From contig BLSF01000003.1 in assembly GCA_012862575.1 (NCBI GenBank), positions 186,001-250,000 of the forward strand: a DNA stretch of 64,000 nt, in the 5' to 3' direction. Below, in pieces: positions 34,901 through 44,541 of the stretch. Both the position numbers and the translations under genes were made by a program. The notes under the pieces were generated by a model. It did not search any database. It was not told the DNA's origin and saw only the letters and a program-made list of their open reading frames with translations. Every line of letters begins with the position of its first letter. Position 1 is the first letter of the stretch. Source of the stretch: Parietichytrium sp. I65-24A (taxonomy: Eukaryota; Sar; Bigyra; Thraustochytrida; Thraustochytriidae).

Positions 34901-35055
34901 TTTCCACCTCCGCCTCCGCCTCCGTCCCCGGCAACGTGCTCGTTTCCCAGTCCTCCCTGTTCTAAATCCATCGCTCCTGCACTTCCACCGCCCACACTGG
35001 CCCCATCTTCGCTGCCATCATCAGCCGACATGGTCGGGTCCAGTTCGCCGTCCAT
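31960..35055 (-). CDS. MCM6: DNA replication licensing factor MCM6
   Basis: 1031 residues from the ATG at 35055, longer than the roughly 820 of animal MCM6. It is a subunit of the MCM2-7 replicative helicase in the nucleus. The zinc finger region (about 230-260) starts CMKCG and ends CTRARCG; the AAA+ core has Walker A GDPSTAKSQ near residue 500, Walker B CCIDEFDKM, and SRFDLFF with the arginine finger. PRTVEIIVR, GDKCIFTGTLI and GALGVR-like segments match MCM6 rather than the other five subunits. The extra length is an acidic, glycine-rich N-terminus (1-65) and an acidic linker (about 790-880) before a C-terminal winged-helix-like segment. It is intronless and divergent from the ankyrin gene. 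Confidence 0.97.
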   Translation of the reverse strand: MDGELDPTMSADDGSEDGASVGGGSAGAMDLEQGGLGNEHVAGDGGGGGGGNGDGEEEDDAMEELVIDLAEVEPDREGLEVQRRFLNFLEEFSLEDLLDVNELVESDIGACVYAEHAKVMADQDTTTLHVDFGHVLRKDRILSEAILGEYYRYSPFLNKAVHEFVKLKEPEYIAAGSGVGNEREFFVSFYSLPAVDKIRDLKTDRIGKLTAITGTVTRTSEVRPELLFAKFECMKCGMIIDGVEQQFKFTEPMLCTRARCGNQSKFFHLYQEGRFVDWQKLRVQENANEVPAGSMPRTVEIIVRHEAVERAKPGDKCIFTGTLIAIPDVAKLKTPSDGPGLLKIPRGRKGRGEENGLGVTGIKALGVREMTYKLAFLACGIQSINARFAAASMMNQQVLTRKQHLLRVIALQQKNSAGDAVEEEDPKSIRAQYTSEDLMELSLMARQPNLLAKMRRSIAPSVHGHNDIKLGILLMLFGGVHKKTGDGIKLRGDINVCIVGDPSTAKSQFLKYVCSFLPRAIYTSGKASSAAGLTASVVKDPETGDYCVEAGALMLADNGICCIDEFDKMDDVDQVAIHEAMEQQTISITKAGIQATLNARTSILAAANPINGRYDRSKTLRANVQLSPAIMSRFDLFFVVVDECEESQDRIIAEHIIRVHRRRIQLLAQNRNPEEIENLDFAGEPASDEMQDDTEGRGGNPVENDANLASQAEERHDHIFTTAQLQSYIRYARTIDPAIPPDVQPMLVECYRKLRQGDAVGQSRAAYRITVRQLEALIRLAEALARLHLDDFVRPRYVEWAYKLLKTSIVQVESGNIRFEDPGEEAQPGSALVTIQNSTSDDEDEPNSNHSSDEEGLGEGGSDGESSMDGDDPENPARRKKSTSKDAESSKAGEPQSRVQKGTMTLSYEEYMRIANKLASYVREREEEALNKQKRFVIQQKQLVLLYLTERDDISSEDALLQARKLINQVIDRLIKKDSIFLEVPPDQAKQAGEGEDSSDDDEEAENEEDTMFPEEKRYLVVHPNYDPTFQ

Positions 35056-35109
35056 GTTTCACGTTTGCAACCCTGGGCACTGCTCCTGAGCCGCCCAAAA
35101 CAGATCAAC

Positions 35110-35167
35110 GTATGTATGTATGTATGTATGTATAGATGGATGGATGGATGGATGAATGAATGAATGG
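35110..35167. repeat. GTAT, GGAT and GAAT tetranucleotide repeats
   Basis: Adjacent runs of GTAT (about six), GGAT (about four) and GAAT (about three), 55-112 bases upstream of the MCM6 start codon. Confidence 0.9.
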
Positions 35168-35274
35168 ATATTGGATGAAATATCACCGCGAACTTTCCAC
35201 TCCTTTCAAGTAAATACCAGATGCTTTCGCCGTGCACTTTTCTGTTCAATGCTCCTTAACGCTGCGACGTCGCG

Positions 35275-35311
35275 AGATATAGCGATATAGCGATAGAGCG
35301 ATAGAGCGATG
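35275..35311. repeat. Tandem 8-mer GATATAGC/GATAGAGC
   Basis: Four copies of an 8-base unit, two of each variant. Confidence 0.9.
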
Positions 35312-35356
35312 ACTTGAGCTGTGGCAAAAGTGTGGCTCTTTGGCGTTGTTCGCTGC

Positions 35357-35386
35357 GCACTGTGCACTGTGCACTGTGCACTGTGC
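35357..35386. repeat. Tandem 7-mer GCACTGT
   Basis: Four copies of GCACTGT, about 300 bases upstream of the MCM6 start codon. Confidence 0.9.
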
Positions 35387-35517
35387 GGATAACACCGCAC
35401 GAGAAGGACGAGGGCGAGATTCACGTCTAGACGTTCTTTTCCCACTCGCGAATTACCGAGCTCGGCGAATCGGAAGTAACTGCAAGCCGATATCGTGCTG
35501 AGAGGTCCGCGCCGCGC

Positions 35518-35518
35518 A

Positions 35519-35550
<32 letters not shown>

Positions 35551-35582
35551 TTCTCTTTCTTTCTTTTCTCTTTCTCTCTCTG
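35518..35582. repeat. TC dinucleotide and TTTC-rich tract
   Basis: Over 60 bases of pure pyrimidine, first CT repeats and then TTTCTC units. Confidence 0.9.
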
Positions 35583-36020
35583 AGACTTGTGTGTTGTGGC
35601 TCAAGTTTTTCAAATTTTCAAATTCAACGCTAGCAGTGCGGCTGGGAGTGCTAGAGAAAACGCTTTGACTCGTCAGCACATGGCTGGCGCGGTGTAGATG
35701 ACGTCAGAAAAGGGAGGTGTTCGTTGGTAATTCTTTTGTTCATTTTTCGACAGAATTTCTTGAATTTCTTCCTTTTTCACAGTTTTTCACATTCATGTTC
35801 TTCATTGAACATGAACAGTGAACTCACAGTCAGTGAACACTGGAAAATCTTACTTCAACTATCTTCAACTCTCCAACTCTTCTTCAGAACAGACAGCAAC
35901 AATGAACATCAACTCATCTTGTCAACAGAAGAGTTGTGTCGACAGTGACGACAGTGCGTTCAAATCCAAGTTTCAGAAGACCTTGCTATAGACAATTTGG
36001 AAGCGGCGGACGCCTTCGAA

Positions 36021-36074
36021 CTGTGAAACTTGTGAAACTTGTGAGACTTTTGAAACTTGTGAAACTAGTGAAAC
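36021..36074. repeat. Tandem 9-mer GTGAAACTT
   Basis: Six imperfect copies of a 9-base unit, 95-150 bases upstream of the ankyrin start codon. Confidence 0.9.
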
Positions 36075-36169
36075 GACGCTGCTTTCCATCGCACCGGAAG
36101 GCGTCGTGGGAAGGCTCGGGCTCCAAGGAGCGTGGTAGATTGTCACCAGCGACGACTGGATTTGCGAAG

Positions 36170-37371
36170 ATGAGCATGGAAGCGCTCGACCCGGTGGCGA
36201 GAACGGTGATGGAGTGCGGAGTGCCGCTGAAAACGGAGGAGGAGCGAGCGAAAATGACCTTTCTTCACAGAGCTGTAGCGCTTGGGCAGGTGGACGCCTT
36301 CGGGGACTACAGGTACGTTCATATTACTTTTTAAAAGCGTTTGGTTGGCTCCTCTAGCTGACGATGTCCACGCGTGTAGAGAGTACGTCAATGCGCAAGA
36401 CGCGTTTGGATACACCCCGTTGCACTACGCTGTGATGCTCGGAAACCTGGAGGCAACTACGGTAAGTCGTGCTCCGTCCTTCTGAACTGAGCTTGCGAGA
36501 TATCAAAGGTCTAATCTGCATCACGCTTATTCTCTTTCTTGTGCTCTAGGACCTGATACAATTCGGAGCCGACCCGAACGTAGTCGACGAGACCGATGAT
36601 GGTTTTTCACCTCTTCATCTTGCCTGTAAATATGCGAACGAGAAGATAACGTCGCTGTTTCTGAGTATCAAAGGAGTGCAGTTCGACCTGCAGAGCAAAA
36701 AGCATGGAACTGCGCTACACCTCGCTTGCCACAGCCAGAGCCTGCCTATAATCGAGCTTCTCACTCGGATTGCAAGTGCAAACGTCAACGCATCCGACGC
36801 AAAAGGATTTAGACCCTTACACATAGTTGTGAGCGAGGTGATCGCAAACGGCAAGTCAGACAAGCTAGAGTCTTACTTTGGATTGTTGGCAAATGCGCCC
36901 AACTTTGACGTCAACGCACAAGACTCGATGGGCCGCACAGCGTTGCACTGCGCATCGCTATGCGGGAACAAGATTGCAGTCGAACTTTTGATTGCCCTCA
37001 AAGCCGATGTACACATGAAAGACAAATCCGGAAAGAATTGCTTGCACCATGCTGCCTGTGGACTATGCGTTGGTGCAGACTGTGGGCTTGGGAACTGCCT
37101 GCCGTCTCTACTGCAAGCCAACGCCGACATTACAGCCGTTGATGAGAACGGGCTTCGTCCGATCGACCTTTTGCAGCTTATTATTCAGAGCAGGTCGTGG
37201 CGAAAATCGGAACTCACGGCTCTCACTGTTGGCTCTAGGCACTTGTTGGCAGCAGAGGAGAAGATCCAAAAGACCTTGCAAGCCAACGCCATTGCGCAAC
37301 AACTCTTGGAGGAAGAGAACGCGTCTCGTGGCACCTCACCTGCGAAGAGAAAAGCCGGCAAGAAGCAGTAG
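36170..37371 (+). CDS. Ankyrin-repeat protein
   Basis: Three exons, 36170-36312, 36380-36461 and 36550-37371, joined by introns of 67 and 88 bases (GTACGT and GTAAGT donors, TAG acceptors); all phases agree. 348 residues. At least six ankyrin repeats are visible, with signatures GYTPLHYAVMLGN, GFSPLHLACKYAN, GTALHLACHSQ, GFRPLHIVV, GRTALHCASLCGN and GKNCLHHAA, ending with GLRPIDLL. The C-terminus (about 300-348) is helical and then Lys/Arg-rich. Ankyrin repeats bind other proteins, so this is most likely an adaptor; the partner is unknown. It is divergent from MCM6, and the next gene downstream is ThrRS on the same strand, 1.5 kb away. Confidence 0.9.
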
Positions 37372-38597
37372 CCCACCTCTATGTAATACACAATGGGTTG
37401 AGAGAGGAATCAGGGCGAGCAAGTGCCGGGAGCGCTTCCATTCTCCAAAGGGTTCCCGCATTACTGTTCAAGAAAAGACAGCAGCGAAAGCAACGCCGTG
37501 GCTCATGCATCTCTCATCGTGTCCACGAACCCGAAGAGGTATTGTGGAGATGACCATTTGCGATGCTGTTTTGCATTCGACCTTGCGTACTCTTTTTGGT
37601 TTGCTGCCATATATGATCCTTTGCTCCCATTATTGCTCGCCTTTTCATTGCTCTCGGTGACCGCGGGTGATCGCGAAGCATGCAAACGGTTTTGTTAAAA
37701 TTTGAGGAAATGGAAATTTTTTAAATGATTCGACGAACCCGCTTTTAGTTGCAAACTTTTTCTCAAATGAAGCAGCTGGATTCATCAAATGCACTTCTTT
37801 TTTGGCCGTGCGAGTACGAGCAGAGTTCGCAAGAGTCCTGGTTCTGATGTCGCATGTGTAATGTCTTAAGACAGGGCTTTAATGGACCAAATCGAATCAG
37901 GAGCATCAGAGAACACACACAAGGCCAAAAATGCAGGCGTGTGTATTTGCAAATTGCGCGCGATGCTTGCTTCCAAAGTTCGTTGAGTTGAGCCATCGAA
38001 GATATCAGTGTGGCGACTTCGTCACGGTGTCTGGTCAAAATCATAAAAGTTAATACGTTTCATATCCGAAAACCACGAGCAATATTCATAATAGCAATCA
38101 CAGACACCATAAACCATAACTACAGTGATCTGTCCGTATCCGCGAATACTATCGACCTTGCGCTGTTCCTAGACCAGGCTCCCTTCAAAAGTCTAGCACA
38201 TTCCCTCCACTCATCCCCGTAGCCCACCCTACTCGTTCTCTAGCACCTCATTCCTCAGAACAGAACGCGCTGTACTCCTACCTCCTACTCCTATCACCAC
38301 TTACGACCTTTCCTTCTACCGTCATACCCAAACCCTACTACTAGGAGCCGGGTCTAATACCTCTCCTCCTACCGACTTCCACTAACATAATCCTATCCCT
38401 CAGCTAGCGCGAACAGTAGCGCTCCCAGAGCTGGAGCTAGATGGACCATTAACAACAATGAATTTACCAATCAACCAAAAATCATTAACACTCTTAACAC
38501 CGGCCTATCGCCCCGGTAGAAGAGCGCATGGGATGATATGGGATGTATGGGGCGAGCAAGTAGGCAGAGTAAAATGTAGTAAAATCAGAATTCAGAG

Positions 38598-38656
38598 TAA
38601 GCAGAGATAAGCAGAGATAAGCAGAAATTCTGAGCAAGTAGAGATAAGTAGAGCAA
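38598..38656. repeat. Tandem 10-mer AGCAGAGATA
   Basis: Three good and two diverged copies of a 10-base unit, 265-325 bases before the ThrRS start codon. Confidence 0.85.
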
Positions 38657-38796
38657 GCAATCTCAGCCAAAGGCAGTGAGGATATGTGAGGATAGAGTGG
38701 ATAGAGAGAGAAACAGACAGAGAGATCAGAGAGATCAGAAGACAAGAGACAGAGAAAGTAAACGGTGTGTCGGCAGTGTGAAGAGCAGGGCAAACA

Positions 38797-38847
38797 AAGG
38801 TTGAAAGTTGAAAGGTTGAAAGGCTGAAAGGTTGAAAGGTTGAAAGG
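38797..38847. repeat. Tandem 9-mer AAAGGTTGA
   Basis: Five to six copies of a 9-base unit (one shortened to 8), 75-125 bases before the ThrRS start codon. Confidence 0.9.
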
Positions 38848-38921
38848 GGCAAAGACACTGGCCAGATCCCGAAGCCACAAAGTGCAAAGAGATCAGAGCG
38901 AAGGTTTAAGAGAGCGAGACC

Positions 38922-41294
38922 ATGGGAGAAGACGACTCTCTCCGCGCAGAGCTGGAGCAGCTGGAGGCTCGCGTGGCTGAGCTTCGTGTGGCGCTGAACA
39001 AGGGCGATGAAGGCGGCGAGAAGAAGCGCACGGAGAATGCCCGCATGACAGAGTCCAAGGGCAAGGAGATCGGCCAGGACGAAGGGCACCTGGGCGGGGA
39101 TTTTGAGTTCAAGGAGGACCCCGAGTTCATCCAAAAGAGGCTCGCGCTGTACGAGCAGCTCAAGGCCAAGAAGGACCAGGAGCTAAGCCAGCAACCGCGC
39201 GAAGACATCAAGATCACGCTGCCAGATGGCGCCGTCGTGGAGGGAAAATCTTTCGAGACCACGCCACTGTCCGTGGCCGAGTCCATTTCCGCCGGCCTGG
39301 CCAAGTCTGTGATCGTGGCCAAGGTGACCTACAGCCGCCGCGTAGGCAGCTCGGTGGAGATCAAGGACAGCAGCGGCTTTGAGGTCGAGGAGGAGAATGA
39401 AATCAAGAAAGGTGAGCTGTGGGATCTCGTGCGTCCTCTGGAAGGCGACTGCAAGCTCGAACTTTTGAAGTTCGATGATCGCGAAGCCAAGATGGTGTTT
39501 TGGCACTCTTCTGCTCACATTCTCGGTGAGTGCATTGAGTGCAAGCTGGGATCCCACCTGACTGTCGGCCCACCTATTGACCCTGGGTTCTACTATGACA
39601 CGTACATTGGCCGCGACAACGGTGGACTCAGCGACGACATTCGCAAGAAGTTGGAGGAAAAGGCCAAGACGGTCGTAAAGGAGAAGCAGGCGTTTGAGCG
39701 CATCGTGCTCACCAAGAGCGAGGCGTTGGAGCTCTTTGAGGACAATCCTTACAAGCTTTCCATCATCAAAAACAAGATTCCAGACGGAAGCCTCACTACT
39801 GCATACCGCTGCGGCCCACTCATTGATCTGTGCATGGGCCCTCACATACCAAACACTGGAATGGTAAAGTGCTTTGAGGTGACCAAGGCGTCGACCGCAT
39901 TCTGGCTCGGAAATGTCGAGAACGACCCGCTTCAGCGTGTGTATGGAATTTCCTTCCCGGACAAGAAGCTCATGAAGGAGCACAAGGAGTTTATGAAGAG
40001 AGCTGCTGAAAACGACCATCGAAGGAAGGGCGAGGACCAGAAGCTCTTCTTCTGGCACCCTTACTCCCCGGGCTCCACATTCTTCTTGCCACACGGTGCA
40101 AGGATCTACAACACGCTTCTGTCCTTCATTCGGGAGCAGTATTTTGCCCGCGGCTACACTGAAGTCGTCACCCCAAACATCTATAACGCTAAGCTCTGGA
40201 TGCAATCTGGTCACTGGGAGCATTACCGCGACAACATGTTTACCTTCAATGATGCTGACAAGCACACCTACGGCCTCAAGCCAATGAACTGCCCTGGCCA
40301 CTGCCTCATGTTTGCTCACTCCAAGCGCTCCTACCGTGAGCTTCCAATCAGGTATGCCGACTTTGGTGTCTTGCATCGTAATGAAGCAAGTGGAGCTCTC
40401 ACCGGTTTGACTCGCGTGCGCCGCTTCCAGCAGGACGACGCCCACATCTTCTGTGGAATGAAGGACCTCGAGACCGAGCTTCTCGGAGCCCTCGACTTTA
40501 TGAAGTACGTGTACGACATTTTTGGCATGTCCTTCAAGCTAGAGCGTAGTACCCGCCCCGCAAAGGCATGTGGTGTGCGCAAAGATGACGGATCCCCTGA
40601 CGAGGAAGGTCTGGCGCTTTGGGACCGTGCCGAGGAGACCCTCGCCAATGTGCTCGACAAGTTCATCGGACCTGGAAACTGGCGCGACAACCCGGGCGAT
40701 GGTGCCTTCTACGGCCCAAAGATCGATATCAAGGTCTTTGATTGCATGCGCCGTGTGCACCAGTGCGCAACCATTCAGTTGGACTTCCAGAACCCAATGC
40801 GCTTTGACCTTCAGTACGACGGCCCTGAGGGCGAATTTGAGCGCCCGGTCATGATTCACCGTGCCATGTTGGGCTCTCTCGAGCGCATGATCGCCATTCT
40901 TACTGAGCACTTTGGAGGCAAGTGGCCATTTTGGCTTTCCCCTCGCCAGGCAATTGTCATTTGCGTTCACCCAGAGTTCCAGGAGTTTGCCCAATCCGTT
41001 CGTGAGAGCATCTACAAGGCTGGCTTTTTCTGCGACATTGACATGACCACACGCACAATGAAGAAGCAGATCCTCATGGCACAGGAGGAGCAGTACAACT
41101 TTATGCTCATTGTTGGTGCTAAAGAGAAGGAGCAAGGCGGAGTGGATATCCGCACTCGTGGTGCCCGCCGCGTTGGCTTTAAGACTGTCCAAGAGACCAT
41201 CGATCTCTTCCGCCAGCTTCGCGACACCCATCAGCGCGAGGAGCCAGAGGGCATTGACGAAGGAGCCAAAAGCGCCCCAGCCGCCGCTGAGTAG
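38922..41294 (+). CDS. Threonyl-tRNA synthetase, cytosolic type
   Basis: 790 residues from the ATG at 38922; intronless. It charges tRNA-Thr with threonine. Domain order is the complete eukaryotic one: helical N-terminal extension (1-90), TGS domain (about 96-160, IKITLPDG), editing domain with H195-S-S-A-H199 and the Cys-containing CGPLIDLCMGPH, catalytic core with HWEHYRDNMF, motif 2 around RNEASGALTGL-x-RVRRF and motif 3 around HRAMLGSLERM, and an anticodon-binding domain ending near 760. No mitochondrial presequence is visible. The gene uses C- and G-ending codons more than its neighbours, as expected for high expression. A long antisense frame over it is a shadow. Confidence 0.97.
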   Translation: MGEDDSLRAELEQLEARVAELRVALNKGDEGGEKKRTENARMTESKGKEIGQDEGHLGGDFEFKEDPEFIQKRLALYEQLKAKKDQELSQQPREDIKITLPDGAVVEGKSFETTPLSVAESISAGLAKSVIVAKVTYSRRVGSSVEIKDSSGFEVEEENEIKKGELWDLVRPLEGDCKLELLKFDDREAKMVFWHSSAHILGECIECKLGSHLTVGPPIDPGFYYDTYIGRDNGGLSDDIRKKLEEKAKTVVKEKQAFERIVLTKSEALELFEDNPYKLSIIKNKIPDGSLTTAYRCGPLIDLCMGPHIPNTGMVKCFEVTKASTAFWLGNVENDPLQRVYGISFPDKKLMKEHKEFMKRAAENDHRRKGEDQKLFFWHPYSPGSTFFLPHGARIYNTLLSFIREQYFARGYTEVVTPNIYNAKLWMQSGHWEHYRDNMFTFNDADKHTYGLKPMNCPGHCLMFAHSKRSYRELPIRYADFGVLHRNEASGALTGLTRVRRFQQDDAHIFCGMKDLETELLGALDFMKYVYDIFGMSFKLERSTRPAKACGVRKDDGSPDEEGLALWDRAEETLANVLDKFIGPGNWRDNPGDGAFYGPKIDIKVFDCMRRVHQCATIQLDFQNPMRFDLQYDGPEGEFERPVMIHRAMLGSLERMIAILTEHFGGKWPFWLSPRQAIVICVHPEFQEFAQSVRESIYKAGFFCDIDMTTRTMKKQILMAQEEQYNFMLIVGAKEKEQGGVDIRTRGARRVGFKTVQETIDLFRQLRDTHQREEPEGIDEGAKSAPAAAE

Positions 41295-42111
41295 AGCCAT
41301 AAGGAAGCGCACGCAACAGCGTTCACCCGATGATACCCCTTGCTCTAACAAACGCAAAAAGCACTCATAAACTTCTTTTAAAAAAGCAACAACACTTTCT
41401 TCATCTTGCTGCGCCAGACTCAAGAAACACTCTCGAGGCCAAAGGCCATCTCGTGTGCCATCATCGATCCGCCAAACCGCCAGAAATCAGAACAGCAAAT
41501 CCTATTCCCTAGTCAAGCAGATGCAGGGGAAATGCCCCAATCTCTTCTACACTCGCGATTTCTAATCAATGCAACACTCGCAGACATCGTTTTCTCCATC
41601 CGCAGCACAGAGCCTCTCGAAGGCCTCGCACCGGCACTAGAACCCCTGCACCGTCACTTCCAAAGCGTCGGAACCATCTTGCTTCGAACACGCCCGGCAT
41701 GTCAGTTCTAATCCTGAGAACACGAGTACCAGGAGTACCGGTACCATCATCACTTAACACTTGGCACTTGACATTTTCGCAGACTCCTAGCTAGTTATTA
41801 GTCAGTCGACACAATCCATGCATCCGAGACATCCGAGTCTTTTGCTTGCACAATAACCAACTAACTAACAACAAGTCCGAGTTGAGTGGCTCCACAACTC
41901 CGCGTAATGGCTACCGTCGGAGCTATCTGACACGTACATCCTACATCTCCATCTCCATCCTCTCGAGCTTGCACGCATTCACCCATTCACCCATTCACCG
42001 AAGGACGTGCGGAGAAAGGCGGACGTAGATCTGTGTGCATGGCAGATAGCTGTGTGGGTGGGTAATTGGCTGACGGCAAAGTGGCAAAGTGGCAAAGTGG
42101 CAGAGTGAAGA
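41295..42111. other. Spacer between ThrRS and METTL13
   Basis: 3' flank of ThrRS, a GAGTACCGG motif near 41736, a CTAGCTAG palindrome near 41788 and a 9-base tandem repeat just before METTL13. No gene was seen. Confidence 0.6.
42075..42107. repeat. Tandem 9-mer GGCAAAGTG in a gene leader
   Basis: Three and a half copies of GGCAAAGTG that end only a few bases before the METTL13 ATG at 42112, so they are almost surely in the 5' untranslated region. Confidence 0.9.
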
Positions 42112-44331
42112 ATGAGCGGTGGTGGCAGCACTGGGCTGCTGCCGAGGACGCACGAGCAGTTCTCGAAGAAAGACTACTGGGACGGGCTGTTCGACGAGCT
42201 GAACAAGAAGGGCATCAAGAAGGAGAAAGATGGGGAGACGGGAGTGTTTGAATGGTACGGCACATGGACGGACCTGCGGGAGAAAGTGACGGAGGACTTT
42301 GGCAAGTTCGAGAAGAAAGACTGCCAGGTGCTTGTTGTAGGCTGTGGAAACTCAACGCTGAGCGAGGACATGCACAAGGACGGTTTCAAGTCTGTGGTGA
42401 GCATCGATTTTAGTGAGGTGGTCATCAACGAGATGAACGCCAAGACGAGCCAGTACGAAGGGATGGAGTTTCTGGTGATGGACATGCTCGAGATGAAGTC
42501 CGACTGGTCTGGCAAATTTGATGTTGTCTTCGACAAAGGAGCGCTCGACGCGCTCGTCTCGGAAGACAAGGAGGATGTTCTTGCCAAAGGTAGAAAAATG
42601 TTTGATGAGATTTGCCGCGTTTTGAAGCCTGGTGGACGGTACTTTTGTGTCACTCTGGCGCAGGAGCATGTCTTCAATTTGTTGCAGACAACTTTCCTTC
42701 CAGAAAAAAAGTTTCGGACCTGCGTTTACCCATTTGAGCCTGAGTCGGGCTCGGTTATTCTGCCCTTTTTATTCAGCATGGTGAAATCTTCGGAAGTGCC
42801 AGGGCAGCAAGTCATTGTGGACCAGAAACCTATCGCTGCGCCAACCTCAGAGGACCTTGTAAAGGTTATGGATGAACGCCGACTAGTGTACCACATGATG
42901 AAGAAGGCTGGCGAGATCGGACGCGGACTCGTCGGAAAGTTCGCGCTATACGGCGAAGATCAGGACCACCCAAGATACCTTGTCACAGTCACCGACTCGG
43001 AGGTTCCTGCAGCAAAGATCCAGGTCCCCTGCGCTGTATTCCTCGTCCCTCAAGGCCGTGAACACGAGTGGGCATTTTCGTCTGAAGAAGGACAGATGCA
43101 GGTTGCGTCGAGTAACGGCATTGGCAGATTAATCACTGTTGCGTTCGGTCGAGGACACGAGTTTGGATCGATGGAATCCGTTCAAAGAGAGTTATCTCCT
43201 TCGGTCATCGACCTCCTTCCCAAGGGTTCGCAAGCAGCTTCCAAGGTTCCCTTTGTCACAGTGAGTTCGGATCTCGGCTCTCGCAAGATAGTCGAGGAGA
43301 TTTCAAGCGAGATTAGCGGGGGTATGGTCATCGAAGATGTCAAAGTGACCGACTCGAAAGGCAAGTCTCACACTCATCGCCGCTTCCTATTTAAGGATTC
43401 TCTCGATAGCATCCAGTCAGAAGCAAGGCTGGTGCAAGCGCGCCCTCCCAGCAATGGGGGCGGTTCCAAGTCGGGAAACAAAAAGAAGGGAAAGAAGGGA
43501 AAGAAAACAACAGCGTCCAAAGGTTCTCAGTCCGCACCCAATAACATGGAATCGAAATCGGTGATCGACAAGTCCTTTCTCGGATTTCACTTCCACCGGG
43601 CCATGGTCGCCGGTCTCTTTTTGGCAGACGTGAAGAAAGCTCGACAGGAGACGGAGCCCGTTCAGATGGTCGTTGCTGGACTTGGTGGTGGAGCTTTAGC
43701 GGCATTTCTTGCCACCCAAGCAGATTGGTTTTGCAAATCCGCTCAAGTGGAAGCTGTGGAGTTGGACCCAGCGGTTGTGGAGATGGCCAAAGCCCATTTC
43801 GACTTTAATAGCGAGTCGGACGCTGCAAAGCATACCGAGGTTCACACCGGCGACGGTGTAGCCTTCCTGGCAGACCTTGGCTCCAAGGCGCCTCAGAATA
43901 GACGGGCTATCTTTCTCGATGTGGACGCCAAAGATCTCTCGCAGCCTGTCCTGTTCCCTCCCATGTCATTCCTCCAGACTAGTTTGCTAGAAGCTATGAG
44001 AGACAAGGTGTTGGTCGCGCAGCGGGGAGCTTTGATTCTAAATCTTGCGTCAAAGTCCGCGCCAAAGCTGAAAGAGATCCTCGCTGAGTTGGCGAGCATC
44101 TACCCTTTTGTGTTTGCGATCTCGATGAAGAGCATCGGCGATCACAATGTCGTCGTCATTGCTCTGAATCGCGCAGCAGACGGTGAGGCGAACAAGACAA
44201 AGCTTGCCAAAGACCTAGTGAAGGAGGCGAGGGTGCAGGCAACTGGTGTAAAGGCTGCGCATGACTTTGAAGAAATCCTCTCTCAGTGCCAGCTGGTTTC
44301 TTCGGAAGGCGATTTGGTGGACCTGGCTTGA
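42112..44331 (+). CDS. METTL13: METTL13-like dual methyltransferase (eEF1A methyltransferase)
   Basis: 739 residues, intronless. Animal METTL13 methylates eEF1A at its N-terminus (C-terminal half) and at Lys55 (N-terminal half). Both seven-beta-strand SAM domains are here: the first has FEWYGTW, VLVVGCGNSTLSE and VFDKGALDALVSE; the second has VVAGLGGGALAAF and ARRAIFLDVDAKD-like segments. The middle domain (about 300-420) matches the family through VFLVPQGREHEWAF and RLITVAFGRGHE. A Lys-rich stretch (about 445-470) precedes IDKSFLGFHFHRAMVAG. Length and order fit the family along the whole protein. It converges on the HECT ligase gene with a 210-base gap. Confidence 0.95.
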   Translation: MSGGGSTGLLPRTHEQFSKKDYWDGLFDELNKKGIKKEKDGETGVFEWYGTWTDLREKVTEDFGKFEKKDCQVLVVGCGNSTLSEDMHKDGFKSVVSIDFSEVVINEMNAKTSQYEGMEFLVMDMLEMKSDWSGKFDVVFDKGALDALVSEDKEDVLAKGRKMFDEICRVLKPGGRYFCVTLAQEHVFNLLQTTFLPEKKFRTCVYPFEPESGSVILPFLFSMVKSSEVPGQQVIVDQKPIAAPTSEDLVKVMDERRLVYHMMKKAGEIGRGLVGKFALYGEDQDHPRYLVTVTDSEVPAAKIQVPCAVFLVPQGREHEWAFSSEEGQMQVASSNGIGRLITVAFGRGHEFGSMESVQRELSPSVIDLLPKGSQAASKVPFVTVSSDLGSRKIVEEISSEISGGMVIEDVKVTDSKGKSHTHRRFLFKDSLDSIQSEARLVQARPPSNGGGSKSGNKKKGKKGKKTTASKGSQSAPNNMESKSVIDKSFLGFHFHRAMVAGLFLADVKKARQETEPVQMVVAGLGGGALAAFLATQADWFCKSAQVEAVELDPAVVEMAKAHFDFNSESDAAKHTEVHTGDGVAFLADLGSKAPQNRRAIFLDVDAKDLSQPVLFPPMSFLQTSLLEAMRDKVLVAQRGALILNLASKSAPKLKEILAELASIYPFVFAISMKSIGDHNVVVIALNRAADGEANKTKLAKDLVKEARVQATGVKAAHDFEEILSQCQLVSSEGDLVDLA

Positions 44332-44541
44332 TTTGGTAGTTGTGCACGTGTAATGGTATCAACCAGATAGAAAGACGCCCCTGCCCTCTATGTTAAGTAA
44401 CGTATTTCTTTTTCGCTTTTTGGTACACGCTTTTGATCGTGTGGAGTGCAAACTGACTTTAGCCCTCAGGGAGCGAGCAAACGAGTCAGATTCAAAATCT
44501 CTTCGAAAAGAATAGTGTGGGCAATTTAAAGTGTATAGATT

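Larger units (their letters stand above)
35056..36169. other. Divergent spacer between MCM6 and the ankyrin gene, packed with tandem repeats
   Basis: Five different tandem tracts lie in about 1.1 kb (entries below), plus a TCACAGTC motif at 35824. This should contain both promoters. No gene was seen. Confidence 0.65.
37372..38921. other. Interval upstream of ThrRS
   Basis: Starts with the ankyrin 3' flank. An ATG-initiated 93-codon minus-strand frame at 37763-38044 is possible but has no recognisable motif. Two tandem tracts (38598-38656 and 38797-38847) precede ThrRS. Confidence 0.5.

Noticed and set aside
37763-38044. 93-codon minus-strand ATG frame
   Set aside because: It has an ATG but no motif, no splice signals and no neighbour to support it.
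39183-40445. 420-codon minus-strand open frame opposite ThrRS
   Set aside because: It lies wholly antisense to a complete ThrRS with all motifs; long antisense frames are expected when the sense gene avoids certain codons.
40539-41423. 294-codon minus-strand open frame opposite the ThrRS 3' half
   Set aside because: Antisense shadow of ThrRS with no domain.
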